43,347 bases of DNA from an uncultured Bacilli bacterium (GTDB taxonomy: Bacteria > Bacillota_I > Bacilli_A > RF39 > UBA660), in NCBI GenBank assembly GCA_947522695.1, contig CANNTX010000002.1, positions 1 through 43,347 on the forward strand. The letters run 5' to 3'. Within the stretch, counting starts at the first letter, position 1. Each line of letters begins with the position of its first letter. Below the pieces are notes generated by a model that searched no databases, was not told the DNA's origin, and worked only from the letters and a program-made list of their open reading frames with translations. Shown piece after piece: positions 1 through 8,121 of this stretch. A program made the translations under genes and the position numbers.

Positions 1-965
1 GCCAAAAACGTAATCATACTATTTTTACGATGATTAATAAAAAATTGTAAATTTTCTAAATTAGAATTAAAATTATCTATTGATTGAGAATTAACCTTCA
101 AACTTTTACTATTATCAAAATTATTAAGTTCATATTCATCTTTAATATAAATATCTTCTAAATTTGCCATATATTTATGATTAATATCAATATTATTAGA
201 TTCTTTATACTCAAGAATTTGGCTTTGTAATTCAAGATAAGATTTCTTAATATTATCAGAATCTATCTTAACAACTATCGGATTATCCAAAATATCATAT
301 AAAGTTGATTCAGATGCTAAATCATTTTCCTTATAAGGCTTAATAGTAACACCACTAATATTTTCAGTAGATAGCTGAGATTCTTCATCAAACTTTTTAA
401 TACTATCAATCTCATCACCAAAAAATTCAATTCTTATTGGTTTATCATAATTATACGGAAACAAATCAATTATAAATCCCCTAACAGAATACTCTCCAGT
501 TGAAGTAACTATACTCGTTTTATTATAACCATATTGAAATAATTTATCTTCTAAATCAGTACGTTTAAAATTATCATTTATTTTAATAACTATATCCTGA
601 TTTACAATATTGTCCTTTTTAGGAACAAACTTTAAAAATCCTTCTAAATTAGTTACAACAATCTTATTATCATCATTATTACTTATTAAAGACAAAGTTT
701 CTAATCTTTTAACCATTAAATCTGGTGAAGAAGTTGTAAGAACCGTAGTTATAAAATCATCCATTGGAAAAAAGTAACTATTTACAAAATAGTTATTAAT
801 TAAATTATAATAATTAGTTGCCTGATATAAAGAATTAGTTACAACTATTACATTTTTCTTAAATTTATCACATAAATATTTAATATATAATCCTTTTAAT
901 TCATCAGTTAATCCTGAAATAGAATTATTATTAAATTCATCAAATATTTTATCTAAAAAATCCAT
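1..965 (-). CDS. mfd: Transcription-repair coupling factor Mfd, N-terminal part (cut by window edge)
   Basis: Read from ATG at 965 on the minus strand, the frame stays open for 321 codons to the window edge. Mfd is a DNA translocase that removes RNA polymerase stalled at lesions and recruits UvrA. Only the N-terminal UvrB-homology region is visible. The stretch TGEYSVRGFIIDLFPYN followed by RIEFFGDEIDSI is the family's signature in this region. The RNA-polymerase-interaction domain and helicase motifs lie beyond the left edge. The start is one base after the pth stop, so the two genes are co-transcribed; pth-mfd adjacency is also seen in B. subtilis. Identification is secure, although the gene is incomplete here. 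Confidence 0.93.
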   Translation of the reverse strand, partial: MDFLDKIFDEFNNNSISGLTDELKGLYIKYLCDKFKKNVIVVTNSLYQATNYYNLINNYFVNSYFFPMDDFITTVLTTSSPDLMVKRLETLSLISNNDDNKIVVTNLEGFLKFVPKKDNIVNQDIVIKINDNFKRTDLEDKLFQYGYNKTSIVTSTGEYSVRGFIIDLFPYNYDKPIRIEFFGDEIDSIKKFDEESQLSTENISGVTIKPYKENDLASESTLYDILDNPIVVKIDSDNIKKSYLELQSQILEYKESNNIDINHKYMANLEDIYIKDEYELNNFDNSKSLKVNSQSIDNFNSNLENLQFFINHRKNSMITFL

Positions 966-966
966 T

Positions 967-1500
967 TTAATTATACCTACTTTTTAATTTTTCTACATCA
1001 ACATCATTAATAAAATCATTTATAACACTATTAATCACATTACAAGAATTATTTAAAACTTCCCTTTCCTCCTTAGAAAATTTTCCTAATACATAATCTA
1101 CAATATCTTTACTATTTTTAGAAATACCAACTTTTAATCTTAAAAATTCATTGCTACCAATTTCATTAATAATACTTTTAATCCCATTATGACCACCAGC
1201 AGAACTATTATTTTTTACTCTTATTTTTCCTAAAGGCAAATCAAGATCATCTTGAATAACTAATAAATCCTTTTTATCTATTTTAAAATAATTCATATAA
1301 TATTTAACAGCTTCTCCAGATAAATTCATAAAAGTATTAGGTTTAATATATATAACTGAATTATCTTTATATACATCTGCTTTCTTTTCATGCTTAAAAG
1401 AAACACTATCTAAATAATTATCTAATGCCCAAAAACCAATATTATGTCTAGTATTTTCATATTCCTTACCAGGATTTCCAAGACCAACAATTAATTTCAT
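967..1500 (-). CDS. pth: Peptidyl-tRNA hydrolase
   Basis: The 177-residue protein is typical in length for bacterial Pth, which cleaves the ester bond of peptidyl-tRNAs released from stalled ribosomes. The N-terminus MKLIVGLGNPGKEYENTRHN contains Asn9 and His19, and the motif QDDLDLPLGKIR supplies Asp84; these match the family's Asn, His and Asp active-site residues. SAGGHNGIKSI (about residues 100-110) is the conserved tRNA-contact segment. The gene sits 2 bases after trmN6 and 1 base before mfd, so it is internal to a tight minus-strand operon with no promoter of its own visible. Confidence 0.96.
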   Translation of the reverse strand: MKLIVGLGNPGKEYENTRHNIGFWALDNYLDSVSFKHEKKADVYKDNSVIYIKPNTFMNLSGEAVKYYMNYFKIDKKDLLVIQDDLDLPLGKIRVKNNSSAGGHNGIKSIINEIGSNEFLRLKVGISKNSKDIVDYVLGKFSKEEREVLNNSCNVINSVINDFINDVDVEKLKSRYN

Positions 1501-1502
1501 TA

Positions 1503-2180
1503 CTACCTCCTATAATTTTCTGTATAAAGTGGTGCTAATATTTTTAAATCATCTTGACCATTTTTCATCGCTTCAATTAAAATCATTGAAGATAAACTTT
1601 CACTATTATTATAACAACATTGCAATTTCTTAACCCCAAACTTATATTTATCAAATAACTTAAGAAGTTCCATCAATCTATCAGGACGATAAACCATATA
1701 AAGTTTACCTTTATCTCTTAAATATTTATAAGCAAGAGAAACAATATCTTCTAATTTAATAAGTATTTCATGTCTAGCAATTGCTTTAACATTATTATCG
1801 TTTATTTTAGAAGAATCAATCACTTTAAAATAAGGTGGATTGCAAGTAATAATATCAAAATATCCTTCTTCATAATAGTTACCAATATTTTTAATATCAT
1901 CATTAATTAATCTCACATTATTAATACTATTTAATTTTAAAGATTCATCACCAAGTTCGTATATTTCCTTTTGCACTTCAAACGCCACTATATTTTTAAT
2001 TGAATTAGACAAAATAATAGGTATTGGACAATTACCAGTACAAAAATCAAGTAATTTACTATCTGCCATATTAATATTGACAAAATTGGCAAGTAACATC
2101 GAATCTAAAGAAAATTTAAAATAATCAGAATTTTGTACTATTTTATAACCATAATCATATAAATCATTAATTTCTTTCAT
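1503..2180 (-). CDS. tRNA1(Val) (adenine37-N6)-methyltransferase family protein (YabB/TrmN6)
   Basis: This is a class I SAM-dependent methyltransferase of about 225 residues. SAM-binding motif I appears as LLDFCTGNCPIPIIL and the catalytic N6-adenine motif as CNPPYFK; YDYGYKIVQNSDYFKFSLDSMLL is the usual N-terminus of the YabB/YfiC group. The family methylates A37 of tRNA-Val, but substrate specificity is inferred. The reading frame opens at a TTG at 2189; I prefer the ATG at 2180. Either start overlaps the end of ricT, implying translational coupling. In B. subtilis yabB also follows yaaT closely, which supports the assignment. Confidence 0.85.
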   Translation of the reverse strand: MKEINDLYDYGYKIVQNSDYFKFSLDSMLLANFVNINMADSKLLDFCTGNCPIPIILSNSIKNIVAFEVQKEIYELGDESLKLNSINNVRLINDDIKNIGNYYEEGYFDIITCNPPYFKVIDSSKINDNNVKAIARHEILIKLEDIVSLAYKYLRDKGKLYMVYRPDRLMELLKLFDKYKFGVKKLQCCYNNSESLSSMILIEAMKNGQDDLKILAPLYTENYRR

Positions 2181-2943
2181 AATTATCAACTACAATTTCT
2201 TTTAATTCACCATCAACATTAATTACATAAGACATTTTTAAAACATTAACAGTTAAAACTTTATATTTTTTTCCTTCATAAATAACTTCACTACCAATTT
2301 TAGGAAGCAAACTTCTATAATAACTGTAATTTTCATCTTCATATGCTAAACAACACAACAATCTTCCACAAGCACCATTTATTTTAGAAGGATTTAAAGC
2401 AATATTTTGATTCTTAGCCATATTAATTCCAACTGCTTCAAGTTCATTTAAAAAACTACCACAACATAAAGGTCTACCACAAGGACCTAAACCAGATATT
2501 TTTCTAGCCTTATCTCTGATACCAATTTGATGTAATTCAATTCTAGTTTTATATTTACCAGCAAGTATTTTAACTAATTCCCTAAAATCAATTCTTTCAT
2601 CAGAAACAAAGTTAATTAATAATTGAGTACGATCAAAATTAAAACTAGAATCTATAAATTGCATTTTTAATCCTAAATTTTTAGCCGAACCTTTAGCAAT
2701 TTCAAGTGCTTCTTTAGCATCAGCCAAATTCATTAAATATATATCATAATCTTTTTTACTAGCAACTCTAATAATATTTTTTAAATCATTATTATTTGCT
2801 TCATTAGAAAGATTAAATACCTTTCCAAATAAAGTACCATTGTCAGACTGAACAATAACATAATCATCCTTTTTTAATTCAATTCCATTTGAATCAAAAT
2901 AAACACACTTATCAGTATCTTTAAATTTTACACCAACAACCAT
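2167..2943 (-). CDS. ricT: PSP1-domain protein RicT (YaaT)
   Basis: The 258-residue protein carries a PSP1 domain. Two cysteine motifs, GPCGRPLCCGSF and GACGRLLCCLAYE (about residues 150-200), are the conserved cysteines that coordinate iron-sulfur cluster in the RicA/RicF/RicT (Y) complex. In B. subtilis that complex helps RNase Y process mRNAs and influences competence and sporulation phosphorelay output. The gene lies between holB and a yabB-like methyltransferase, exactly its B. subtilis neighbourhood (holB-yaaT-yabA-yabB), but yabA, the DnaA/DnaN-binding replication regulator, is missing from this position. Whether RicA and RicF exist in this genome cannot be seen. Confidence 0.93.
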   Translation of the reverse strand: MVVGVKFKDTDKCVYFDSNGIELKKDDYVIVQSDNGTLFGKVFNLSNEANNNDLKNIIRVASKKDYDIYLMNLADAKEALEIAKGSAKNLGLKMQFIDSSFNFDRTQLLINFVSDERIDFRELVKILAGKYKTRIELHQIGIRDKARKISGLGPCGRPLCCGSFLNELEAVGINMAKNQNIALNPSKINGACGRLLCCLAYEDENYSYYRSLLPKIGSEVIYEGKKYKVLTVNVLKMSYVINVDGELKEIVVDNYERN

Positions 2944-2969
2944 TTTTTCGCTCCTCTCAAAATAAAAAT

Positions 2970-3677
2970 TTATTCTAAACTCTCAAAATATAGTTTATCA
3001 AGTGCCAAATCAATATTAACATTATATCTTAAATTATTTAAAAAATCATTTACCTTCAAATAAAAAATATCATTTTCACTATCCAAATACGCTAAATATT
3101 TTATAAACAAGTTATTAATTATCACTTTATCTAATTTTGACACTACAACTTTAAATTTTATATAATCTTCAAAATTAAAATTTTTAAATTTACATAAATT
3201 ATTAAAAATATCTTCATCTACTAACACATTATTTACATCAATATCATTTTTTAAAACTTGACATCTACTTATTAAAGTTGGCAATAACTCATTTGAATTA
3301 TCACTAATTAAAAATCCAACAACTTTCTCATTAGGTTCCTCTAAAACTTTTAATAATTTATTAACGGATTGTTCATTCATTAAACCAGCATTCAAAATAA
3401 AAAATAATTTATAATACCCATCAAAAGACATTGTAGATAAAAATTCCTGTAAATTTAAAATTTGATCTTTATCAATTAAATTATCAATAGGTCTTAAAAT
3501 TCTAACTGAAATATTATTCTCAATATCATCAATATTAAATATCATTTTCTTTTCTAAAAACAATTTAAAAACACTATTCATAACATCTTCATAATTATTT
3601 GATTCAACTAAAAAAGCATGAGAAAGTTTATTCTCATCTATTACATTTGATAAATATTTTATGTTTTCTTCCTTCAT
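2970..3677 (-). CDS. holB: DNA polymerase III delta-prime-like subunit
   Basis: About 235 residues, divergent. The central segment NEQSVNKLLKVLEEPNE followed by SNELLPTLISRCQV is the Sensor-1/SRC region of the clamp-loader AAA+ fold; SRC supplies the arginine finger to neighbouring subunits. No Walker A motif is visible, as is usual for delta-prime, and the zinc-binding cysteines are absent. It would form the clamp loader with DnaX and delta, loading the DnaN clamp encoded further along. A TTG at 3683 extends the frame by two codons; the ATG at 3677 is a more likely start. It is shorter than the roughly 330 residues usual in Bacilli, so the C-terminal collar domain looks reduced. Confidence 0.8.
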   Translation of the reverse strand: MKEENIKYLSNVIDENKLSHAFLVESNNYEDVMNSVFKLFLEKKMIFNIDDIENNISVRILRPIDNLIDKDQILNLQEFLSTMSFDGYYKLFFILNAGLMNEQSVNKLLKVLEEPNEKVVGFLISDNSNELLPTLISRCQVLKNDIDVNNVLVDEDIFNNLCKFKNFNFEDYIKFKVVVSKLDKVIINNLFIKYLAYLDSENDIFYLKVNDFLNNLRYNVNIDLALDKLYFESLE

Positions 3678-3686
3678 ACTCAAAAT

Positions 3687-3866
3687 CTACATTAAAAGTA
3701 GAAAAGATAAAGCAATCATAATTAAGCCCGGATATCCTAAACAAAATACCACCAAGACAGTAATCAAATTAATTGGTACAACAACATTAAAACCACTAAG
3801 AATTATGTCAAAACTATAAATCATCAAAAATGAATAACAAATTTTTTTCAGTAATTTTAATAACAT
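3687..3866 (-). CDS. BofA-like small membrane protein
   Basis: About 59 residues with two hydrophobic segments. The C-terminal half, GFNVVVPINLITVLVVFCLG then YPGLIMIALSFLL, has the pattern of the BofA family (pro-sigma-K processing inhibitor): PIN followed by a Gly-Pro-Gly turn between hydrophobic stretches. In B. subtilis bofA lies just after recR, as here. BofA there holds SpoIVFB inactive in the forespore outer membrane; no spoIVF genes are in this window, so function is open. Start: a GTG at 3875 or ATG at 3866. A plausible promoter (TTGCAT at 3905-3910, TATAAT at 3881-3886, 18 bp apart, minus strand) would give an almost leaderless transcript. Confidence 0.68.
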   Translation of the reverse strand: MLLKLLKKICYSFLMIYSFDIILSGFNVVVPINLITVLVVFCLGYPGLIMIALSFLLLM

Positions 3867-3902
3867 GTTTATCACAATAAATTATATTATTCTTATTTAA
3901 AT

Positions 3903-4499
3903 TTATGCAATATTTTTTCTATCTTCAAATGCCCTTTCTAATGTTAATGAATCCAAATAATCAAGTTCAGTACCAACTGGTAAACCATAAGATAATCTTG
4001 AAATTTTGGTATTCATTTTTTCTAGTAATTTTTTAATATATTGTGTTGTAGTCTCACCCTCAATTGTAGGCTTTAATGCAATCACAAGTTCAACATCATC
4101 ATTATCACAACGTTCAATTAAACTATCAATATTAAGTTCATCTGGTCCAATCCCATCAATAGGAGAAATTAACCCACCTAAGACATGATATACTCCTTGA
4201 TACTTTCCCATCTTTTCAAAAGCAAATATACTTTTAAAATCTTCAACAACACATATTAAATTCTTATTTCTATAATCATTATCACAAACTGAGCATATAT
4301 CACCAGAAGTTATATTTCCACATATACGACAAGGATGTAAATTTTTTTTGCCATCCATTATACATTTTGTAAATAAATTTATATCATCGTCAGAAAAATC
4401 CAGTAAAGAAATTGCAAGTCTTTCAGCAGACTTTTCACCAATTCCTGGTAACTTTTTAAAATACTCAATTAATTCTTCTAGTTCCTTAGGATAAATCAT
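3903..4499 (-). CDS. recR: Recombination mediator RecR
   Basis: The 198-residue protein has the full RecR layout. A helix-hairpin-helix (KLPGIGEKSAERLA, residues 16-29) is followed by a zinc finger with Cys57, Cys60, Cys69 and Cys72, then a Toprim domain (CVVEDFKSIFAFEKMGKYQG onward) and the C-terminal LSYGLPVGTELDYLD segment. RecR with RecF and RecO loads RecA on SSB-coated gaps; recF is also in this window. The start codon overlaps the stop of ybaB by one base (TAATG), so the pair is translationally coupled. dnaX-ybaB-recR is a near-universal bacterial gene order. Confidence 0.97.
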   Translation of the reverse strand: MIYPKELEELIEYFKKLPGIGEKSAERLAISLLDFSDDDINLFTKCIMDGKKNLHPCRICGNITSGDICSVCDNDYRNKNLICVVEDFKSIFAFEKMGKYQGVYHVLGGLISPIDGIGPDELNIDSLIERCDNDDVELVIALKPTIEGETTTQYIKKLLEKMNTKISRLSYGLPVGTELDYLDSLTLERAFEDRKNIA

Positions 4500-4798
4500 T
4501 ACATCAAACCATTTAAACCTTTAGCATAAGCACCAAGTTTAACTTCTACGTCCTTATCAATTTTAGAAACTGCTTCATTATGAGCAATTTTAATCATATC
4601 TTGTAAAGCATCAATATCTTCAGCATCAGTTAATGATGGAGTATCTATTTTTATAGAAACCATTTCTTTCTTACCACTTAATACAACAGTAACAAAACCA
4701 GATTTACCTTCATAATTTGTTTTAAAAATTTCTTCTTGTTTTTCAGTTATAACTCTTTGCATCTTTTGTGCTTCTTGCATTAATTTTTGCATATTCAT
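4499..4798 (-). CDS. Nucleoid-associated protein YbaB/EbfC family
   Basis: About 99 residues. N-terminal MNMQKLMQEAQKMQ is the coiled-coil helix of the family, followed by a small alpha/beta core and a C-terminal helix ending in YAKGLNGLM. These proteins dimerise and bind DNA. The reading frame can be extended seven codons to an ATG at 4819 that overlaps the dnaX stop (ATGA), but a good ribosome-binding site (AGAGGAA) stands 7-8 bases before the ATG at 4798, and the family normally begins there, so I chose 4798. It lies between dnaX and recR in the usual order. Confidence 0.93.
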   Translation of the reverse strand: MNMQKLMQEAQKMQRVITEKQEEIFKTNYEGKSGFVTVVLSGKKEMVSIKIDTPSLTDAEDIDALQDMIKIAHNEAVSKIDKDVEVKLGAYAKGLNGLM

Positions 4799-4815
4799 AA
4801 TATCATTCCTCTTTC

Positions 4816-6522
4816 TCATTTAACTTCTAATAGCGAATCACCAAACAAATCATTTGCAATTGATACTGATAAATTCGCATCTTCTTCATTAATTATATCA
4901 TCTTTTTCTTCTATATATACAAAATTATTTTGTTTATTTTTAAGTAATTCCATATATCTATTTTTTTCGATATTCCAATCATTAAGTGTTAAACAAATAA
5001 AACTTTTTTTATTTTTACATGCTTTATTAAAAGCATTTTCAATCAAATCTAAGCTTTCATTAAATAATAAAACCGTCGATTGGGACTTATTAGCAAAAAT
5101 AACATTTGTTGGTGAAACAACTTCAATACTTACATTTTCAATCAAATTTAATAAATCATGATTATTTTCAAATTCAATATCGTTTAAAAATTTATCCCAT
5201 AATTCAGTAAATTCTTTTTTACAATCACGACTAGCATTAACATAAGAATTATTTATTCTAATTTTAATAAATTCGTCATTTATTTTCTTTTTAGTACTAC
5301 CAGCATTTATAACAACATTTGAAGTATCTTCTTTATTATCTAAAATATTGCTAACCTCAACTTTTGTTTTCTCTTTAACAATACTATTTTGTTCTAAATT
5401 ATTTACTACTTTGTCAATTAATAAATTGTCACCTTTATTGATATTTTTGTCAAATATCTCATTATCACTTGACTTCTCGATAATTTTTATTTTGTCACAA
5501 TTATCAACTTTACATTTTTGATAATAACTAAACAAGATAATTTTAATTAAATCTAAAGAATTCTTTTTACCAAAAACATTTGATAAATCAAAAGCCATAT
5601 TTTTTAAATCACTTACAGCAATTGGATAATTCATACCATTAACAATCTTCATTTCTAAATCAAAAATATAAGCAATAATTTTATTTACAAATAAATTAAT
5701 ATTTAATCCCTTATCACCATATTCATTAAATATAGCGTTAACATCATCATAACAAGCATCATTTAATAATTCAAAAATATTCTCTACATCCTTTGATCCA
5801 ACAAAACCAAAAGTATCACCAATAAGTTTATCATCAATTAAAATATTCTCTTTAGATAATTGATCAAGCATACTTAAAGCATCTCTCATTGCCCCATCAG
5901 CAAGTTCAGCAATCAAATTAGCAGCAGAATCAGTAATTTCAATATTTTCTAATTTAGAAATTCTTAATATATTACTTACAATAATATCAGGAGTCAATTT
6001 CTTAAATGAAAAACGTTGACATCTTGACAAAATAGTAAGAGGAATCTTTTGCAATTCAGTTGTAGCCAAAATAAATATAACATGACTAGGCGGTTCTTCT
6101 AATGTTTTTAAAAAAGCATTCCAAGCACTACCAGATAACATATGAACTTCATCAATAATATAAATCTTATATTTTGAAAAAGTTGGCAGAATTTTAGCAC
6201 TATCACGTAAATTTCTTATTTCATCAACACCATTATTACTAGCAGCATCTATTTCAATTATATCAGGAGATTCACTAAAATTTAAACAACTATTACACTT
6301 ATTACAAGGATTACCATCCACATTATTTTCACAATTAATTGCTTTAGCAAATATTTTAGCAGTACTTGTTTTACCAGTACCTCTAGGACCATGAAACAAA
6401 TAAGCATGTGATACTTTATTTAAAACAATTGATTCTGAAAGTAACTTTTTAATAGCTTCTTGCCCATATAAATTTTCAAAAGAATCAGGTCGATATTTTC
6501 TATATAAAACCTTGTATGCCAT
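4816..6522 (-). CDS. dnaX: DNA polymerase III subunits gamma and tau
   Basis: 568 residues. The N-terminus MAYKVLYRKYRPDSFENLYG is the family signature. Walker A is GPRGTGKT (residues 45-52), zinc ligands are Cys64, Cys73, Cys76 and Cys79, Walker B is IYIIDEVHML and Sensor-1/SRC is ILSRCQRFSF. It is the ATPase of the clamp loader, partnering holB and loading dnaN. The C-terminal third is Asn/Lys/Asp-rich and poorly conserved. The frame extends upstream to a GTG at 6534, but those codons lie within an AGGTGG ribosome-binding site, so ATG at 6522 is the start. It stops with TGA, evidence for the standard code. No clear slippery frameshift site was noticed. Confidence 0.97.
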   Translation of the reverse strand: MAYKVLYRKYRPDSFENLYGQEAIKKLLSESIVLNKVSHAYLFHGPRGTGKTSTAKIFAKAINCENNVDGNPCNKCNSCLNFSESPDIIEIDAASNNGVDEIRNLRDSAKILPTFSKYKIYIIDEVHMLSGSAWNAFLKTLEEPPSHVIFILATTELQKIPLTILSRCQRFSFKKLTPDIIVSNILRISKLENIEITDSAANLIAELADGAMRDALSMLDQLSKENILIDDKLIGDTFGFVGSKDVENIFELLNDACYDDVNAIFNEYGDKGLNINLFVNKIIAYIFDLEMKIVNGMNYPIAVSDLKNMAFDLSNVFGKKNSLDLIKIILFSYYQKCKVDNCDKIKIIEKSSDNEIFDKNINKGDNLLIDKVVNNLEQNSIVKEKTKVEVSNILDNKEDTSNVVINAGSTKKKINDEFIKIRINNSYVNASRDCKKEFTELWDKFLNDIEFENNHDLLNLIENVSIEVVSPTNVIFANKSQSTVLLFNESLDLIENAFNKACKNKKSFICLTLNDWNIEKNRYMELLKNKQNNFVYIEEKDDIINEEDANLSVSIANDLFGDSLLEVK

Positions 6523-6543
6523 CAGCACCACCACCTACTAGTA

Positions 6544-6572
6544 ATTATACCATTTATCTCTTATTTTTCCAA
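6544..6572 (-). promoter_or_regulatory. Sigma-A promoter for dnaX-ybaB-recR
   Basis: Minus strand: -35 TTGGAA (6567-6572), a 17 bp spacer and -10 TATAAT (6544-6549), preceded by TGG to give an extended -10. It lies within the last codons of tadA and the tadA-dnaX gap, about 20 bases before the dnaX start, so dnaX can be transcribed independently of tadA. Confidence 0.6.
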
Positions 6573-6985
6573 AACAAATCACTTATTTTTTTATATTCAT
6601 TTTCAAGAATATTATTATCAATTTTATAAAAATTTGTTTTCGAATACATCTTCTTATCAGAACTTTTTTCAAATAAGTAATACACATTACTTATTCTACT
6701 TTCGCGAATAAATAACTTACACATTTCACAAGGCTCAATTGTAACATACAGCGAACATTTGTTTAATCTCCATTCATTTATTTTTTTTGAATACTTTGAA
6801 ATAGCAATAATCTCTGCATGATCAAATACACAATTACTTTTATGACGTTTATTATACGCATATGAAACAATTTTACCATCAGAAACTAAAACTGCAGCAA
6901 CTGGTACCTCATTATGTTTAATAGCTTTATTAGATAACTTTATTAATAATTTATATACATCATCCATCATAATTAAATTCTCCAT
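6554..6985 (-). CDS. tadA: tRNA-specific adenosine deaminase
   Basis: The 143-residue protein is a zinc-dependent deaminase that converts A34 of tRNA-Arg(ACG) to inosine. The zinc and catalytic motif HAE is at residues 56-58 (His56 ligand, Glu58 proton shuttle), and PCEMC at 85-89 supplies Cys86 and Cys89. EVPVAAVLVSDGKIV near residues 26-40 is the usual start of the core. The N-terminus offers two nearby starts (Met1 and Met6/7); I kept the longer. It lies directly downstream of the SRP RNA gene, and in B. subtilis tadA, the SRP RNA and dnaX are also neighbours. Confidence 0.95.
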   Translation of the reverse strand: MENLIMMDDVYKLLIKLSNKAIKHNEVPVAAVLVSDGKIVSYAYNKRHKSNCVFDHAEIIAISKYSKKINEWRLNKCSLYVTIEPCEMCKLFIRESRISNVYYLFEKSSDKKMYSKTNFYKIDNNILENEYKKISDLFWKNKR

Positions 6986-6999
6986 TTCAAATAAAAAAA

Positions 7000-7070
7000 G
7001 TGCACATGCGTAGAGGTAAGTATGGCTGCTTTATTCCTAATCTGACCAAGTTATTACATACACATTGCAC
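7000..7070 (-). ncRNA. ffs: Signal recognition particle RNA, small (4.5S-like) type
   Basis: On the minus strand the core reads GGTCAG, a TA-GGAA-TA tetraloop stem, then AAGCAGCC. This is the universal SRP RNA helix 8: symmetric and asymmetric loops that bind the Ffh M domain, closed by a GGAA tetraloop. The 5' end GTGCA pairs with the 3' end TGCAC to close the rod. The length, about 71 nt, is shorter than E. coli 4.5S RNA and far shorter than the roughly 270-nt B. subtilis scRNA, so no Alu domain is present. A run of seven Ts (6993-6999 on this strand) right after the closing stem acts as terminator. Its genomic neighbours (tadA, dnaX) match Bacilli. Confidence 0.92.
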
Positions 7071-7076
7071 AAATAT

Positions 7077-7105
7077 AATATACCACAACAATTAAGAGAT
7101 AACAA
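7077..7105 (-). promoter_or_regulatory. Promoter of the SRP RNA
   Basis: Minus strand: -35 TTGTTA (7100-7105), 17 bp spacer, extended -10 TGGTATATT with the hexamer at 7077-7082. The -10 ends six bases before the RNA's first G at 7070, so the geometry fits. A DnaA-box-like TTTTCCACA (7114-7122) lies just upstream. Confidence 0.65.
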
Positions 7106-7113
7106 GAAAATAA

Positions 7114-7122
7114 TGTGGAAAA
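7114..7122 (-). promoter_or_regulatory. DnaA-box-like site at left edge of the parS/NBS array
   Basis: Reads TTTTCCACA on the minus strand, within AGTTTTCCACAT. The same 12-base string recurs at 9043-9054 on the other edge of the array, and its AGTTTTCCACA core recurs in oriC (16530-16540, 18202-18212). Function at this place is inferred from sequence only. Confidence 0.45.
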
Positions 7123-7222
7123 CTTTTAAAATATCTAAAATAATAATAAAATATTATATTAATTACACGAAAATAAATATATAAAATCATAATTTTATAG
7201 TAAATATTATAAAAATTATATA

Positions 7223-7238
7223 TATTTCATATGAAACA
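7223..7238. promoter_or_regulatory. Degenerate parS-like site (3 mismatches)
   Basis: TATTTCATATGAAACA at the start of repeat 1. Three mismatches to the consensus, but it occupies the same place as the good sites at 7769 and 8584 and is followed by the same flank, so it looks like a decayed copy. Confidence 0.4.
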
Positions 7239-7385
7239 TAACAAAAGAATTTATAAATGATATTACATAGATACAAATAATATATAAAAAATTAATTATT
7301 CATTATATGTAAAACATTTTAAAGTTATAAAATTATTAAAAAGTATCAAATTAATTATCTTAATCAAAAGAAAATCAAACAAATT

Positions 7386-7399
7386 ATTTCCCGGGAAAT
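7386..7399. promoter_or_regulatory. Noc-binding site 1
   Basis: Perfect ATTTCCCGGGAAAT, the B. subtilis Noc consensus, inside a 24-bp perfect palindrome (7381-7404). Repeat 1. Confidence 0.85.
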
Positions 7400-7432
7400 A
7401 ATTTAACAATAAAAACTATAAAAAAACGTATA

Positions 7433-7448
7433 TGTTTCACGTGAAACA
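7433..7448. promoter_or_regulatory. parS site (perfect)
   Basis: TGTTTCACGTGAAACA, a perfect 16-bp palindrome matching the bacterial parS consensus bound by ParB/Spo0J. It lies 47 bp after Noc site 1. Confidence 0.9.
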
Positions 7449-7567
7449 TATATAGAAAAAATAATGTTAATAACTTTAAGAATATAAACAAAAATATATA
7501 TTAAAAAATAGTATAAGTAATATTTAATAATTATAAATAACAAATCAATCAAAAAATTCAAAAAATA

Positions 7568-7583
7568 TGTTTCACTTGAAACA
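7568..7583. promoter_or_regulatory. parS-like site (1 mismatch)
   Basis: TGTTTCACTTGAAACA; the single change falls in the central CG. Confidence 0.6.
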
Positions 7584-7768
7584 TTAAAAAATGCATATAA
7601 ATAATTATTAAAAAATATTAAAAAATGATAAATATTAAAATAAATAGAAATAATTAATCTATATATAAAAAGTAAATTAATATATTATTATATAGTAAAT
7701 AGTATAATAAAGTTGTTAAATAAAGTTCTATTAATAAAGGAAATCCATTGATAGATCTAAAAATATAA

Positions 7769-7784
7769 AGTTTCACGTGAAACA
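7769..7784. promoter_or_regulatory. parS site (1 mismatch, outer base)
   Basis: AGTTTCACGTGAAACA, first base differs only. It opens repeat 2. Confidence 0.8.
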
Positions 7785-7900
7785 TAACAAAAGAATCTAT
7801 AAATGATAATACATAGATACAAATAATATATAAAAATTATAATGTTATATTTTATTTAAAAATTCAAAAAGTATTTAATCAAGTCAACATCAAACAAATT

Positions 7901-7914
7901 ATTTCCCGGGAAAT
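7901..7914. promoter_or_regulatory. Noc-binding site 2
   Basis: Perfect ATTTCCCGGGAAAT within a 24-bp palindrome (7896-7919) identical to that of site 1. Repeat 2. Confidence 0.85.
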
Positions 7915-7969
7915 AATTTCACTAAATAAATATAATAAATTACATTATATTAAAAACAATAATCATTGA

Positions 7970-7985
7970 TGTTTCACGTGAAACA
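7970..7985. promoter_or_regulatory. parS site (perfect)
   Basis: TGTTTCACGTGAAACA, 69 bp after Noc site 2. Confidence 0.9.
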
Positions 7986-8105
7986 TATATAAAAAATAAA
8001 GATAAAGTTAATAACTTTAGAAATATTAACAAAATTGTATATAAAATAATATAAGTTGTATTTAATTGATATAAATAACAAATCAACAAATAAAAATAAA
8101 TGTTA

Positions 8106-8121
8106 TGTTTCACGTGAAACA
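8106..8121. promoter_or_regulatory. parS site (perfect)
   Basis: TGTTTCACGTGAAACA, flanked by inverted TTAT/ATAA, making a longer palindrome. Confidence 0.9.

Noticed and set aside
4787..5161. Long plus-strand frame opposite dnaX, and similar ones opposite gyrA, mnmE, mnmG and noc
   Set aside because: They are antisense shadows of well-identified genes without their own signals or recognisable protein motifs.
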